NCBI GenBank assembly: GCA_964304625.1
Contig: OZ199840.1
Span: 2,294,001-2,358,000 of the forward strand
DNA: 64,000 nucleotides
From: Kudoa neothunni
Lineage: Eukaryota > Cnidaria
Reading direction: 5' to 3'
Part shown: piece by piece, positions 46,749 to 59,199 of the stretch
Numbering within the stretch: the stretch's first letter is position 1
How the letters are laid out: every line of letters begins with the position of its first letter
Notes under the pieces: model-generated
What the model saw: the letters and a program-made list of their open reading frames with translations, nothing else
What the model was told of the DNA's origin: nothing
Databases searched by the model: none
Position numbers and translations under genes: made by a program

Positions 46749-48175
46749 TATTTATGGATTAATTTTTGTTTTACTTTTTATCAAGTGTATTACCAAATAT
46801 ACGCCTATTATTGATTAATGTCAGTAATATAATAAAATTATAATTTTCTAAAATCACTTTAAAAAGTATGATAAATTTTTCGAATTCATGTAAAACTTAA
46901 ATATTTAAAATATAAGATATAACAGAGAACGTAAAGTTTTAATCCAAAAAATCAGGGGGATGCTCGTAGAATGAAATCAGAACTCCCATTAGAACAGATT
47001 AAAATTATATTCTAAAATAAGTCAAATATTTATTATTTACTGTAATAAATTGCTAATGTTTAATTTATAAATTATTTCATTTTTAATAAACAAAAAAATT
47101 CGTTTTAAATAAAGAGAGAAATAATAATGAACTACATTGTGGTCAGTTATAATAAATTTGTTCATGAAAAAAAATTTTATAATAAAAATTTAGCTATTGA
47201 TTTTAATTAAATTTATCATATGACAGCAGTATTAATAGTAATTCTAATAAGAGTTTTTTAATGTGTAATTACTAAAAAACAATTTAAAAGATAAATTTAA
47301 TCAATCGATTGAAATATTATATATCACGAAAATATTTTTCATCAAAATATATAATCCTTTGTCATTCAATTAAGGCGTGGAAGCACGGATTGAGTCATCC
47401 CATTACAAAAGTACGTATAGTGAGTATATTGGAAATAAAATTTAAATGAGGAAATCTGTGATTATTAATCAGTATAATTACAGTGGGATACCTATTCGGA
47501 ATAATCCCTTCTGAACCATTAAAAAGTGTGTAAAATTTGTTCCATTTTTTTCATACTTTTTGCGCATGCACATTATAATTATGTATATCATTTTTGGAAT
47601 TTTTTTAAAACAAATTATTGTCCATTTTATCGAAAATTTTCTGTTAAATAAAAGTTCTATAACAGGAAGAAACCAAATGATACTGTAGTTTAAATGTTTG
47701 AACAAATCCATTATTTTGGATTGGCTAATATTTGGATTCATTATAACATGTAGATAAAAAGTCTTAAAAAAAATGGAAAACAAACTCTAAATTTTTCATC
47801 TAGTGGTGAAATTTGGATCTTTTTTTTTTTTTTGAAATTGTCATTTAGGGTAGTTATATGTTAATGCTGAAATGTTTTAACATTTATACCTTTGCTTGTA
47901 GGCATATATATATATATATATATAATTTTTTTGAGAATAATTGTATATTAGAACTACGGAATTGGTCCCAAAAATTGTATTAAATTGGAAAATCACGTGA
48001 TTTCTAGTATATATTTTACATCATATACAGTCAATTATTTTAACTAAATTACCGTTGAGTTGAATATATATATATATATGTTTGCATAAACCTTAGAATT
48101 ACTTAAAATTATAATCAAACAAATTTTATAAAAAATGTGCAATATCGGTTACCAACTGTATTTAATATTTAAATT
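46749..48175 (-). repeat. Duplicated ADAM upstream region
   Basis: A direct, diverged copy of 7136-8490. An extra roughly 120-bp block near 47085-47205 and a longer TA run near 47907-47925 mark this copy. Together with the first three exons, the duplicated unit is about 1.6 kb. Confidence 0.7.
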
Positions 48176-48179
48176 AGGC

Positions 48180-48920
48180 ATATGCTATTACCACGGGAAT
48201 CGATTTCTCTTCAATTAGTATCTCTATTAAATAACTAATTTCACATTACTAATATTTATATTTGTCTCTACTAAATTACAGGATTAGGTAACAATTGAAA
48301 TATCTTTTTTTACATATTTATATTGTTTATTTTATTGATCGTTTTTCATAATTAAATGAAAAATTTATTAATCTTAGTTTAAAACACGATCAAATTGTAG
48401 TATGTCATTTTCTGTCAGTAATAAGGTTAAAGTTAAAGAATTTTGTGTGATTTAGTATAAGTCTTACATTACTCTTGAAGTGCGCGCCTTTACATGATAT
48501 ATTCAACCTCGTGTTATTTAATTTTTTTCCAATATTTAAATTATATGATTTAGTGTATTCTATTCATAAATTATACTCATTATATTTCACAGAAAATGAT
48601 GTGAATTTTCCTCTTTAGATTTCAATATTGACAAGAATTTTGAAAAAATTAATCATAATTAGGTCATTTTTCTGAAATTAGATAAATGTAACACGATGAG
48701 CAATGGCTATCCTAGTCAAATAAATAATGAGAGGTATAAGCATATTTAGTTTTCTTTTTGTATCCAATAGTGGTTAAAGCGTATCCCTTTGGTCTCCCAA
48801 CAGACTTCAATTGAGAGGGAACTTTTAAGGCTAAAATAATTTAAAAAAAGAAAGGAAATGAAAGTACCATCAAGCTCGATCATATTTAAAATAGGTGCTA
48901 GTTGATCTTTAGATAAAACA
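48180..48920. other. Spacer, nothing recognised
   Basis: AT-rich, with no convincing coding sequence. I checked the GC-richer patch around 48775-48830 for a tRNA fold and did not find one. Confidence 0.4.
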
Positions 48921-48922
48921 GT

Positions 48923-50586
48923 TTAGAGGTCGGGAGCATTTTCATTTGAAATATTATTAATAATAATATTCTCGATAATCTCCTCACCTTGCGGAATAAT
49001 ATTATTACCAACACCCTCAACAATTATTTGAGAATTAAAAATATTCTCAATAACATCTATTTTTTGTAAGTTAGATACGAGTAAAATATTCAAGTTAAGC
49101 GTCATATACCTCTTCCTTCAGAGATATCTTCATCTTCGGCTATAGCCTCAGAGTATTTAATATTCAATGGTGCGATTTCCTAAAAATAAATCAAGAAAAA
49201 TTAAGTTTTCTTAAAATACATAATTGATTTATTTTCTTTATTAATTTGATGTCGTGGTTCTTGATTATTTTTTCTATTGTGTTGAATAGTGATAGGCAAC
49301 TATCATAAAACTCCCCACAATATTCAGCGGACAAAGCTGCTAGCTTATTTGTGTAAATCGCAGAATTTTTTAAACGTTTTCCATAAGAATCAAAAATTCC
49401 TTTTTGGTTTTATTGAAATACTCTCTTTTGGTGTTACATTTATAGTTTCCATTTCCAAGAATCGGCTCATGTAATCTTGTGACCATCTAGGGTGGCATAG
49501 ATTTGAATCGAACATCGGAAGCAGGTTAAACGCTCTCTTTTTAAAAATACGACTACATGGAAGGAGGTACGATCTGTAAATATAACAATTACATCTTATG
49601 AATGTAGTTACACTATCTGTATTCGTGTTTTCGTTAAAATTTTGAATTTGTTTGTGGATTATATTGAAGGAAAATGGATTTAAATGATTAAAATACGCGT
49701 TTAGAACTTCATTTGAGGTATCAAAATTAACTGGCTTCAGTAATATTTTGATTATATTGTATTTCATTTCTATTCTCATTGATTTGAGAGCGTCAAAGAA
49801 ATAACGGAAAAAATCATTAAGATTTGAAAATTTCTTTATTGTTTGTTTTAGTTGATCATTAATGGCTTCTAATCTATTATTGGTCAAGTTTTCATAGAAA
49901 GGATGTGCTACACTTAATCCTATGACCCATTCATCAGCGATTGGTTCCCAATTGGATTTAAAATAGTTAATAAACTTATCGTTGCTTTGTTGAAAAAGAT
50001 TATTGCATAGTTTATCGAATTCATGTTTATTTTTCGAATAGATAATTTTATTAAGAGTTTCAAGCAATTGGTCCCTTTTCTCTCGAGTGATACCGTATTT
50101 CGACATAGTTATTTCACGTCGGAAACTTTGAGAAACATGAAATATGCAGATCATTAGATTGGAGTTTGGAAATAATTCTTTCAAACATTTCCTTAGAGTG
50201 TGGTGCTTGTCAGTAATGATCATTCGGACATTTTGAGTCATGTTCGGCATCATTTTTATTAGTTTAGAAATATACCATTTAATTGACTCCGCCGTTTCAT
50301 CGTACAAGATACAGCCGCTAGTTATGTGGGTTTCACCAACCGAGTCTTCTGCAACAGACAGATACAATGGCGCACTAATAAACTAATAAAATAACGAAAT
50401 AGAGAAAACCTCAGAAGATAACCGCGAGACTAGCAGTTTATAGGTTGCATCAAACATGGGTAAGTTTTCATAGATCCATGGATCATTTGGATGGTTATGA
50501 GTAGTGTTAGAAGATCTAATCTCCAGAAAATTTCCATCTACACTTACTCATAATGTAACTTTAAATGGGCTCCAAAGTAGCATACG
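48923..50586 (-). CDS. MULE / ZSWIM-like transposase-derived gene, cut by assembly gap
   Basis: The minus-strand frame 50367-49390 contains the MULE transposase signature after the first catalytic Asp: PLYLSVAEDSVGET, RMIITDKHHTLRKCLKELFP and MICIFHVSQSFRREI. It ends in a SWIM-type zinc finger (CNCYIYRSYLLPCSRIF) whose final His is replaced by Arg. Upstream, a block reading FDATYKLL (first Asp) lies near 50450, probably across a short intron, and coding seems to enter the N gap. After 49390 the protein continues in another frame (YGKRLKNSAIYTNKL, AEYCGEFYDSCLSL), consistent with a one-base slip in an A5 run near 49393. A spliced acidic end (IAPLNIKYSEAIAEDED) follows. The presence of introns and a SWIM finger resembles ZSWIM host genes, but a MULE element is equally possible. 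No inverted repeats were seen. Confidence 0.65.
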
Positions 50587-50786
50587 NNNNNNNNNNNNNN
50601 NNNNNNNNNNNNNNNNNNNNNNNNNNNNNNNNNNNNNNNNNNNNNNNNNNNNNNNNNNNNNNNNNNNNNNNNNNNNNNNNNNNNNNNNNNNNNNNNNNNN
50701 NNNNNNNNNNNNNNNNNNNNNNNNNNNNNNNNNNNNNNNNNNNNNNNNNNNNNNNNNNNNNNNNNNNNNNNNNNNNNNNNNNNNNN
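50587..50786. other. Assembly gap (200 N)
   Basis: A run of exactly 200 N, the usual placeholder for a scaffold join. True size is unknown, and order and orientation across it depend on scaffolding. It separates the MULE/ZSWIM gene from a Helitron 3' end. Confidence 0.99.
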
Positions 50787-50809
50787 ATTCAAATACTCTT
50801 AATTCATTT

Positions 50810-50896
50810 TGAATTTAAAGTGACCTTGGCCTACTCTAGGCTTTACCTACTTGACCGGACAAAGAAACCTACGAGACTCGGGGCTTTTTCGCTAGT
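50810..50896 (+). mobile_element. Helitron family A 3' end
   Basis: Family A 3' block (GTGACCTTGGCCTACTCTAG, then GGGGCTTTTTCGCTAGT) ending at 50896. The rest of the element lies in or beyond the gap. Confidence 0.6.
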
Positions 50897-51745
50897 AATT
50901 TGGTAAAATGACAAATAATTGGCACGATGTAGTTTTCAAAAAATTTCATTTAATCTTCCGAGCGCTCCAAAAATTACTATACACATTGAACTTATGGGGT
51001 CATATACGACCTCCATTTTCTTAGACCTTTTTAATTAAATAATATTAATAAACTTATTAATAAAATCTACAAAAAATCTATCGACGACTTAATATCGAAT
51101 TTCGAATAAACATACAGAAGAAGGAAATACGATTAGATCCGAGCTGGAATAAAATATCGATTTGTTTATTAATATCTCAATTTTTGGTCATTTCCACTAT
51201 ATTTTGTTGTGTTTAACTCCCATTAGCCAATTATTAAATAAACCTATATTTTATATAGGTATCTCTAATGCCATGTTTGTAAAATTAAGTATTTAACAAC
51301 GCAGTATATAATGATTCAATTGTTTGGATCCAATGATTGTAAAAGGATCAGTGATAGAATAAGACATTTAAAAAATGACCGAATCAAAAATATATGACTA
51401 GCAGCACATGAACAAATTAAAAATATAACAAATAACCAAAACACATTTATATCAGAGAGAAAGTATACTAATAACCAAGGAAGTCTATTTTTTATGTTCC
51501 GATGAACATTCTTGGCAAACAGACAATGAATGATGCTTACAGATATCTTTCAAACACGGAGCACATGAAGTTCTAACTTATATATCAATATTTCTGGGAC
51601 ATTTGGAACATCTTTGTCGGGTTTTTAAGATAGAGATGTGATGATTTATTGTAATTGATCGTTTAGGACTTGAAAATTGATTGCTTGAAAGAAATGGTTG
51701 AACAAGTATGTCAGCAAGATTTTCTAAGAATTGGGCCCGCTTGAT

Positions 51746-53042
51746 TCAGTTATCATTAAATACGATCTTATACAAACAATAGACATTAATAAGACTAATA
51801 TCGAGAATGTTGAAGACCACCACCGTCGGCCAACGTTTCGTATGTCTTTTGACGCTAGTTAGTGCAAGTATTCGATCAACCGTATCAACACCTCCTTTAG
51901 GTTTATTGTAGAATGTGATAATTCCCGGTTTTTTGCTTATCCGTGAATATACCGTTTTAGACGAAATAACTAACAATAGGACTGTCATATTTTTCATGGG
52001 TCCACAAGAAATTAACACTTTTCCATTGAATAGAAAGAGAAAACTATATACCACTTTTGATTTATTCGCCTTCATCAATTCAGGAATGTCCCGTTTATTA
52101 GCCCGTATTGATCCAACCATAGTTGGTCCTTGATTAAGTAATTTCTCAGCAAGGGGTACTGAGATAAAATAATTGTCAAACAAAATGTTTCTACCAGTTG
52201 ATTTTAAATGAGATACAAGGTCTAACACAACGGTTTCACCCATACATTTAACACTTTGATCGTTAACTTTTCCCAAGTAGGCGAAGATGATATGGCAAAA
52301 ATTTGATCCCATAAACAACCGGTATCGATGGCATATATTGCTTAAAGGGGCATTTACCTCTAATAGCAACTAATTTCTCTTCAACGGTCAGGTCAGAATG
52401 TGGTATCAAACATTTTGAAAGTACCTCTTTCCAATTCTCAAAAATTTCGCGAATAGGAAAAAATTTGTCAAGTTCTCTTCTTGCAAGTCTGGTGTTATAA
52501 TCGTCAAAATGGAGTGCTCTGATAATTTCAATAAACCTTATGATAGGAAATATTTGATGAAATATGTCTCTACCCTCATCTAGACCCCACAACGACTTTA
52601 ACAGCTCCAGTTTCGATTCGAGTATCGCCATGTATACAAGAATACCCATATAGACCCTAAATTCTATTTTTGATAACTCTTTCCAGCATTCTTTACAATG
52701 ATGTACACCGAATTTATTTGTGTTCTTTACAACGATTTCATAAAAAAATTTTTATTGATAAATATGCAGAGGCAATCCACTAATTCAGATATTCTGTGCT
52801 TCGAACATGGTAACGTCTGGAGCTATATCTATGATATTCTCCTTGCATACTCTGGATGATTTAAGCATCTCTGAAATCCATACTGCATAATTTTTGTCGT
52901 AATGCAAACTCGAATTAACGACACTTTTATCTGAATTAGAATCTGATGAATCGGACTCAGCATCACTATACTGAATGGTATCAAAAATTTCTCTACAGTC
53001 ACTCTTAAAATAGGTGGAATATTCTTCGTCAAAACTATCCAT
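51746..53042 (-). pseudogene. piggyBac transposase of the outer element
   Basis: The acidic N-terminus is at 53042-52785 (DSFDEEYSTYFKSDCREIFD). The middle is at 52649-52263 (SDLTVEEKLVAIRGKCPFKQ, where the expected catalytic Asp of VDE reads Glu). The C-terminal part is at 52369-51746, with NILFDNYFISV (second catalytic Asp) and KPKGGVDTVDRI (third). The C-terminal cysteine-rich RING-like finger is visible in the degraded sequence at 51620-51480. Frames change at least twice (near 52720 and 52300). Family identity is certain. Activity is unlikely. Confidence 0.85.
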
Positions 53043-53333
53043 AATTCTAAATTAACCCTCTTCACCATTACTCGTATGAATTCGGTAATGTTTTTTCCTG
53101 GTTTCCTCTTTATTTTAACGATAAAATTCTATATAACTTTGGATGATGATACAATTTTTTCGCATTATTTACTGAAAAAACTTTGGTCATACATGTCCCC
53201 CAAACACAAAATGTATAAAGTACAAATATCTTCCTATTAATTTTGATAATTAACCCTGCGTCGCACGTACAACAAACTTAACGCGAACGCATGCATGGAG
53301 TCCATTGGGCCCCATGAAGAAAAACTCGATTAA

Positions 53334-56300
53334 CCCTTCCGGTACCAACTGGGTTATTTCAGAGACCCCACATTACCTGTTTTGTTTCTAAATCCAAAAA
53401 TCAGCTTTTGATAGTCTTTAAAATTTCAGAATACCTCTATTACTATTATTTAGATGTTTTGATGAAAATATTTTTTATAATATAATTAAATCTAATGAAT
53501 AAATTCAAAAATAGTATTAGAGTTTATTTTTAATGAATCGGATTAGTTTTCTAATGTTACTTATTTGTTATATAAATGTTAAAAAAGCATTATCACCCGA
53601 AAATTTGATAACATCCGTTCTATTATACAAAAAAATGGTGCGCTTTCCTAAATATTACCGCCCACAAACTAACGAGGATTAATCCGACTAATCCGCGTAT
53701 TTAACATTTCTTGCGGATATTAAGGTAGCAATTGTTAAATAACTTTTTTTGAGGCATCGGTAATACTTAGTATGAGACTAGAAAAAAACCATTGACGATA
53801 TTGAAAAACATGTTGAAGATTCTTCTCCTATAGATAATGATAGTTGCTCAGAATATGAAATATCTGAATCAGATGATTGTGTTATTAGTGATATAGATAG
53901 TGATGAAGATTTTCAAAATGACGTTAAATTTGCTCTAATAAATCCTAATAATGATTTTATTTTTTCTTCCCATCTAGTCTAGTCTTGAATGGTCCAAAAG
54001 AATTTGTTCGAAAACGAGAACTAAATCACATAACATCGTTACTTCATCCACATGCATTTTAGAGGAAGCGAAAAATATTACGTCCATTTATGATGCCTCT
54101 GAAGTATTTATGTCGAATGATATAATTAAAGAGATAGTAAAATATAGCCAAAGATACTGCGAAGAAATTAATCCAGAGACATACGCGACAATATCTAAAA
54201 ATGAAATAAAAGCATTTATAGGCATATTAATTGCTACTGGGCATTCAAATGATAAGATGTTTGCTTATAGGAATATGTGGGATGGTAGTCCATTATTCAA
54301 ACAATTATTCTTCCTCGCAGTGATATCCAGAAACAGATTCACTTATCTTTATAGAAACATCCGTTTCGACGAAAAAGCAAATAGAATTTATCGGTTTCAA
54401 ACTACAAACTACAAATTCGAACCTTGCCGCCAAATTTTCCATCTATGTAATGAATATTGCCTAAAATATTATTCATCATGCGCGCATATCACAGTGGATG
54501 AAAGATTAGTAATGTTTATGGGTAAATGTCCGTTTCGGGTACACATGAAGAGCAAGCTCGGACGATTCGGGACCAAACTTTGGTTGGCTGCTGACTTAGA
54601 AACGTCATACCCATTAAACATTAAACCTAATACTAGGAAGATTGGTGAAACAAGGGAAATAAATCAGGCTGAAAATGCTGTTACAAGACTTGTCTCCCCA
54701 TTTTATGGAACTGGCCGAAGGGTGACCGTAGACAACATTTTTACATTCGTTTCTTTAGCCACGAAACTCTACAAAGAGAACCTGACACTGACAGGAACAA
54801 TTAGGTCGAATAAACGCGATGTCCCCAACGAATTTTTAAAATCGCCATGTCGAGAGGTTTTCTCCTCTCTGTTCGTGTTTTCTGATGATTTTTCACGTAC
54901 TTCCTATGTACCCAAAAAGAACTATGCGGTCAATATACTGTCTACCGAATATCTTGACTCTTTAACAGGGCATATAGAAAAAGAACAACGGTGATTCTTC
55001 ACTATAACAAAACCAAAGGTGGTGTTGATAGTGGGGACTAAACGACCCAGTCATACTCCTGTTCGCGATCTGCTCGTAGATTGCCACTCAACATTTTCAT
55101 GGAAATCATTGATATGGCTGCGTTGAACGCATATATTATTTGGATCCAAAAAAATTCTGATTGGGAATAAAATGATCGTAGCAAGCGACAGAAACTTATT
55201 CGCGAGCTTGTCATAAAATTGGCAACACCCAATGTAGCACATCGTCATGAGAATTCTCATATTCTTCAATCCCACATGAAGTATGGATTCCAATTTTTTG
55301 AAATCTCCACCAATAATGGCGCTTTGATGATATCTGAATTAAATTCCACTCAACAATCAAATAGAAATAGATGCCATTTTTGTCCTCGGAATAAGGATAA
55401 AAATCCAGCCTGGGATGTTTCAACTGTTTCAAATTTGTTTGCATAAAACATAGAGTAAAAAGAAATATTATTTATTGTTTGGAATGTTCCAATACTTTGG
55501 AATAAATCGTGTTAATATATTTTTTTATTCGAAATATGTTTGCAGATTATAAATTAAACACTAATTTTCAATAATATCTGAGTACAATATGTAATTCACT
55601 TAACGATCTCTAATGCATTAACATTTATGACATAATTTTAATCTATTATAATAAATAAATTCCGCCAGTCTTTACGGATCTACAATTTTTTAATTTGTGC
55701 ACAGTCATGTCATTCGGGATTAAAAATATCGGGCTTTTGAAAAAAAGAATAAAATTAACCTCGCTCTAGAGGAAAGAATAATTTTTTTACATAATAATCC
55801 TCTACTTTTCTAAATGATACCAAATGAATTTCGTAAAATTAAGAAAATGTCTACATAAAAATAGTTAGTCTAATTTCTGTTTTCGCTACTATTTTGCGAA
55901 TTTCAAAAATAATAAAATAATGACAGAACGAAAGTGATTTTATTGTACATATTAACATTAAAAATAATTGCGTAAAAATTTAACAGATATGTTGACTATT
56001 ATTTTTGGTGTATTAAACATTGATGCTCAAATAATGCAAAGTGAAGCCACTAGGTCATTCATTGTTTAAAAATATTATCATTTTATGTATTATTCTATGA
56101 AAGTAGCTATTGACACGGTAAATAATATTCAGAGGTCACTAATTTTGGCTATATTTAATTATTTTTATCCAACCGTTTCGCTTTTAACGTCCAGGAATAA
56201 TTAAATAGAGCAGATTCAAAACGATTAAATTTGTACAAAACTTGTGAGTATGAGTCGCTGAGATTAAAAATTTATATTGAGTAAGAGTACATGCCGTTTA

Positions 56301-56828
56301 TGACTAAATTTTACCGTGTCTATAATACCTGCCCAATAAAATTCAGGAAATAATGTAGATCAGTATTGGATAATAGAAGTCTTCGCTCATATGGCTCAAT
56401 AATTGATCAGAGCGGCCATCACATCAGCCAATCATTAGCTACGGCTTCACCGATTTATACCGAAAAGCGATGGGTATTTAGTGGTTGCGGTAGTCATGAT
56501 TTTTTCTAATTATTCATAATTTTTTGATCATTAGTCTCCCAAATATCCTGTTCCAGTATAAAAATGATACTGTTTGCTATTTATGCTACATTTTGATGCA
56601 TTTGTATCATTGTTCGTGTAATGGTTTTCGTCATGAACAAAATGATTTATGTATAGATCAAATAATAAAAACTAATTTTATTGGACATGAATTATCATAT
56701 TTGCGTCTCTAATTTTTGGTGAAATAGTTTTGAGCAGATTGAACAAGTTTTAGGTGTATTTCGGCTGGGGTACATTAATGACCCCAGTTGGTCACCCGCG
56801 TTCTATTATGTAGTTGGTACAGGAAGGG
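53334..56828 (+). mobile_element. Inner piggyBac element (level 3)
   Basis: Left end TTAA (53330-53333) then CCCTTCCGGTACCAACTGGG. Right end on the minus strand TTAA (56829-56832) then CCCTTCCTGTACCAACT, with a further GACCCCAGTTGGTCA match. About 3.5 kb, with the transposase on the plus strand in its left half and about 1.3 kb of AT-rich sequence without a gene (55450-56780) on the right. Confidence 0.85.
53790..55446 (+). pseudogene. piggyBac transposase of the inner element
   Basis: The acidic N-terminus is at 53790-53940 (EDSSPIDNDSCSEYEISESD). A long open part is at 54110-54994, with AFIGILIATGHSNDKMFAYR, the first catalytic Asp in ITVDERLVMFMGKCPF and the second in RVTVDNIFTFVSLATKLY. 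After a frame change near 54990 the third Asp region reads KTKGGVDSGD then a stop at about 55038. The end of the protein is open again at 55210-55446 and has the cysteine-rich finger (RCHFCPRNKDKNPAWDV). Few defects are present, so this is the youngest-looking of the three, which agrees with its position as the innermost insertion. Confidence 0.85.
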
Positions 56829-57041
56829 TTAAATTGTCACATATATTATTTAAATTAAACTTTTTTAAACATTTGTCGCATATAACGTTAGAGTGTCCCG
56901 TACAAACTTGATTTTGTCAGTTGTGACATGCAGTTCAGGGTTTTATCGTTTTGGCGAGGACACAAGTGACAACGTTTTTTGAGGATTAAATTGTTGGATT
57001 CTTGTGAGAAATTGCATGTTGGTGGTTCAATAAAGTTTTAA

Positions 57042-58515
57042 TTAAAATAAGTTATGTTCAAAACATTTTCTACAGATTTGCTCTTCCATAAGCTGCATAG
57101 ATAACGATTTCAAAAATCTTTCCTTCTTATTTGTTTGTTCGATTTTATACAGTGAACAACAAAAGCGTTGATTGATACGACGTCTAACAAAGTGTGAAAT
57201 ATTACTGCCGGCCATCTTCTGGTTGTTCGATAGGTGGAATAATTGGCACACATTTGGTCAACTGTATCAACACCACCCTTTGTAGAGTTATAAAATGAAA
57301 TAATTTCTGGAATTTTTTTAGGATTTTCTAAGTCGACTATTGGTTTGTGATGTAATGTGCTCAACAAAATGACTAATTTATTCTTTTTGTGGACATATGA
57401 AAGTAGCGTCAACCTTGTAGTATATGCAAATTTCGATGAGTACAGCTCTTTTGTTTTTGACGCTAAAAATTCACCATGAATTTATTTTTTATTTTTTTTA
57501 AGTTCCTCAAACAATTATTCCATTTTTTAACAATTCTTGAAAAAGGGGAACAGAAGAAAACCAGTTATCTAAAGTGTTTCTGGCAGAACCTAAAATTTGT
57601 TGTGCTAGACGCATAACTACACTTCGAGCAGAATTATTTACGTTACTCTGAGCACCCAAATAAACCTCTAGGTTTAAAGTATAAAATGTCTGTGAATCTG
57701 CCGTACGGAATATTTAAAGCCCATATTTTTCTGGCTTTTTGGCAGGTATTGTTTAAAAATACACCGCCCCCGAAATGATTTTAGCATTTCATCAATGGCT
57801 AAATATTCTGAGGGGAATATTTTAAGAATTTTGTTTTGACGTCATTGAAAACATCTTTAATTTTTTCAAATTTATGATTAGCAGAGTCTGGCAAATTTTC
57901 CGCATAAAATAGACATCTTTTCAATAATTTGAATCTATTAAAACTGAAAACTTGGTTGCGTAATAGAACACCGAAGTCATCATGTACCCAGAGTTCATTC
58001 ATGTCGGTTAAATTTGCCTTTTTATTGCAAGAAAATAGTGCAAGCCAATTAATGCTTTTAAATCACATAAATCAAATTCCGTGCAATCACGTTCTCGTTT
58101 GAAATCTGACTTAAGGTTTTTTAAATGGTTGTTGGTGTGATAAAGTATATTATTAAATGTTACATCTGTAAAAAATAGATTCCAGACTTGAGATTCTGTG
58201 GTACTATTATTAGGAATTTATATTTGATTTTTTTTGTTTAAGATATCGTACTTCTTTTTAGAAAATAATCCAACAGGATTAGCTGACAATTCAAAGTTCT
58301 TTCCATAAAATTTATCTTTCTTTCCATCAGAAGTTTCCAAAGTTGAGTATTTTTAGATATATCGGTTTCATCTATATCCTCGAATGATTCAGAACCCGAA
58401 TTATCTCTTTTTTTTCTAATATCAAATCATCACTACATGATTCATCGCTACGGGACTCTACATCGAATAGATAAGAATCGTTGCTATCACGGTCAAGAAA
58501 TTTTCTGAGATCCAT
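57042..58515 (-). pseudogene. piggyBac transposase of the middle element
   Basis: The N-terminus MDLRKFLDRDSNDSYLF is at 58515, followed by acidic sequence. The middle at 58002-57799 has MNELWVHDDFGVLLRNQVFS and LKRCLFYAENLPDSANHKF. The C-terminal part at 57412-57110 has IISFYNSTKGGVDTVDQM (third catalytic Asp) and TRRWPAVIFHTLLDV. The ending at 57251-57042 has C-x2-C type pairs (ICRKCFEHNLF). Frame changes and stops are frequent between 57420 and 57800, so it is inactive. Confidence 0.8.
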
Positions 58516-58829
58516 CTAAGTTAACAGAAAAGTTAAATAAACAAAAATGTACTAATAGAACTGACCATTTAGAATTAAGTTAATTAAAACCAGAATTATA
58601 GGAGGCGAAAATTCGCGTGGGGTCCATCAGACCCCATACTTGCCAGGGAGGTTTAAAAACTTTTTTCTCATATTATATTGAGCGTTTGTTTTTAGGAAAA
58701 TAGACATAACACCAGACATTTTTGGCTATATAACGGATATTAAAATCATGTTACAATATGCTTTGGGTCATGTATGATCCAAAGCGCTCGGAAAGTTAAT
58801 GTACCGGCCATTGGCCTGAAAATTTTTCT

Positions 58830-59197
58830 GCTTACCGTGAGGAATTATTTTGTCGATTTCAATGAGATACTCTTTATCATTAAATTATTTACATATATGA
58901 AGGTTAGAAGCACGAATATTCCTAATTTTTTAAATCATAGCCCCTGTTTTTGTGGTTACATTAATGTTTTCAGAGGCAGACAAAATTGTTTCATCCATGC
59001 CTCAGTTATAAATAACCTTGCATAGTTCCTCTACCGTTATGTTTGTGAAGTGATGAAACAAATTCGAACCAAACAAAAGTTCCACTTCGAGGTGATACCT
59101 TAGTTTTATAGCTTCGAATTGTGAAACTAGTATTTAGGCATAAAATAGTTGATTTGGACAAAAAAACTAAACTAATAATCCGCATCATTCCTTTCAT
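58830..59197 (-). CDS. Possible 5' end of a host secreted-protein gene next to the piggyBac nest
   Basis: The minus-strand frame from 59197 starts MKGMMRIISLVFLSKSTILC, a hydrophobic leader, and continues YKTKVSPRSGTFVWFEFV. A 35-nt GT-AG intron near 59026-58992 would join HKHNG to MDETILSASENINVTT in phase. Another protein-like stretch (YLIEIDKIIPHGKQKNF) runs up to the piggyBac TTAA at 58799. I do not recognise a family, and later exons would have been separated by the insertion. Confidence 0.3.
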
Positions 59198-59199
59198 AT

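Larger units (their letters stand above)
53254..58652 (-). mobile_element. Middle piggyBac element (level 2), split by level 3
   Basis: TTAA at 53250-53253 followed by CCCTGCGTCGCACGTAC and a GGAGTCCATTGGGCCCC block. At the other side GGTCCATCAGACCCCATACT ends in CAGGGAGGT and TTAA at 58653-58656. The subterminal blocks are inverted relatives. Its transposase lies at 58515-57042. The level 3 element sits about 75 bases inside its left end. Confidence 0.7.
50954..58795 (-). mobile_element. Outer piggyBac element (level 1 of a three-level nest)
   Basis: The left end TTAA (50950-50953) plus TCTTCCGAGCGCTCC mirrors the right end, which reads on the minus strand TTAA (58796-58799) plus CTTTCCGAGCGCTTTGG. 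Inside are its transposase (53042-51746) and, beyond it, a second piggyBac at 53254-58652. Removing that insert joins 53253 to 58657, which puts about 360 bases of 5' sequence between the transposase start and the terminus. TTAA flanks and inverted ends are the hallmarks of this superfamily. Confidence 0.75.

Noticed and set aside
48770-48835. tRNA-like patch
   Set aside because: No acceptor stem or T-arm pairing could be drawn.
49390-50367. Host FAR1/FHY3-type regulator
   Set aside because: The SWIM finger and motifs fit MULE/ZSWIM proteins in general. Nothing specific to plant regulators is visible.
50504-50906. Open frames crossing the run of N
   Set aside because: They are artefacts of unknown bases.
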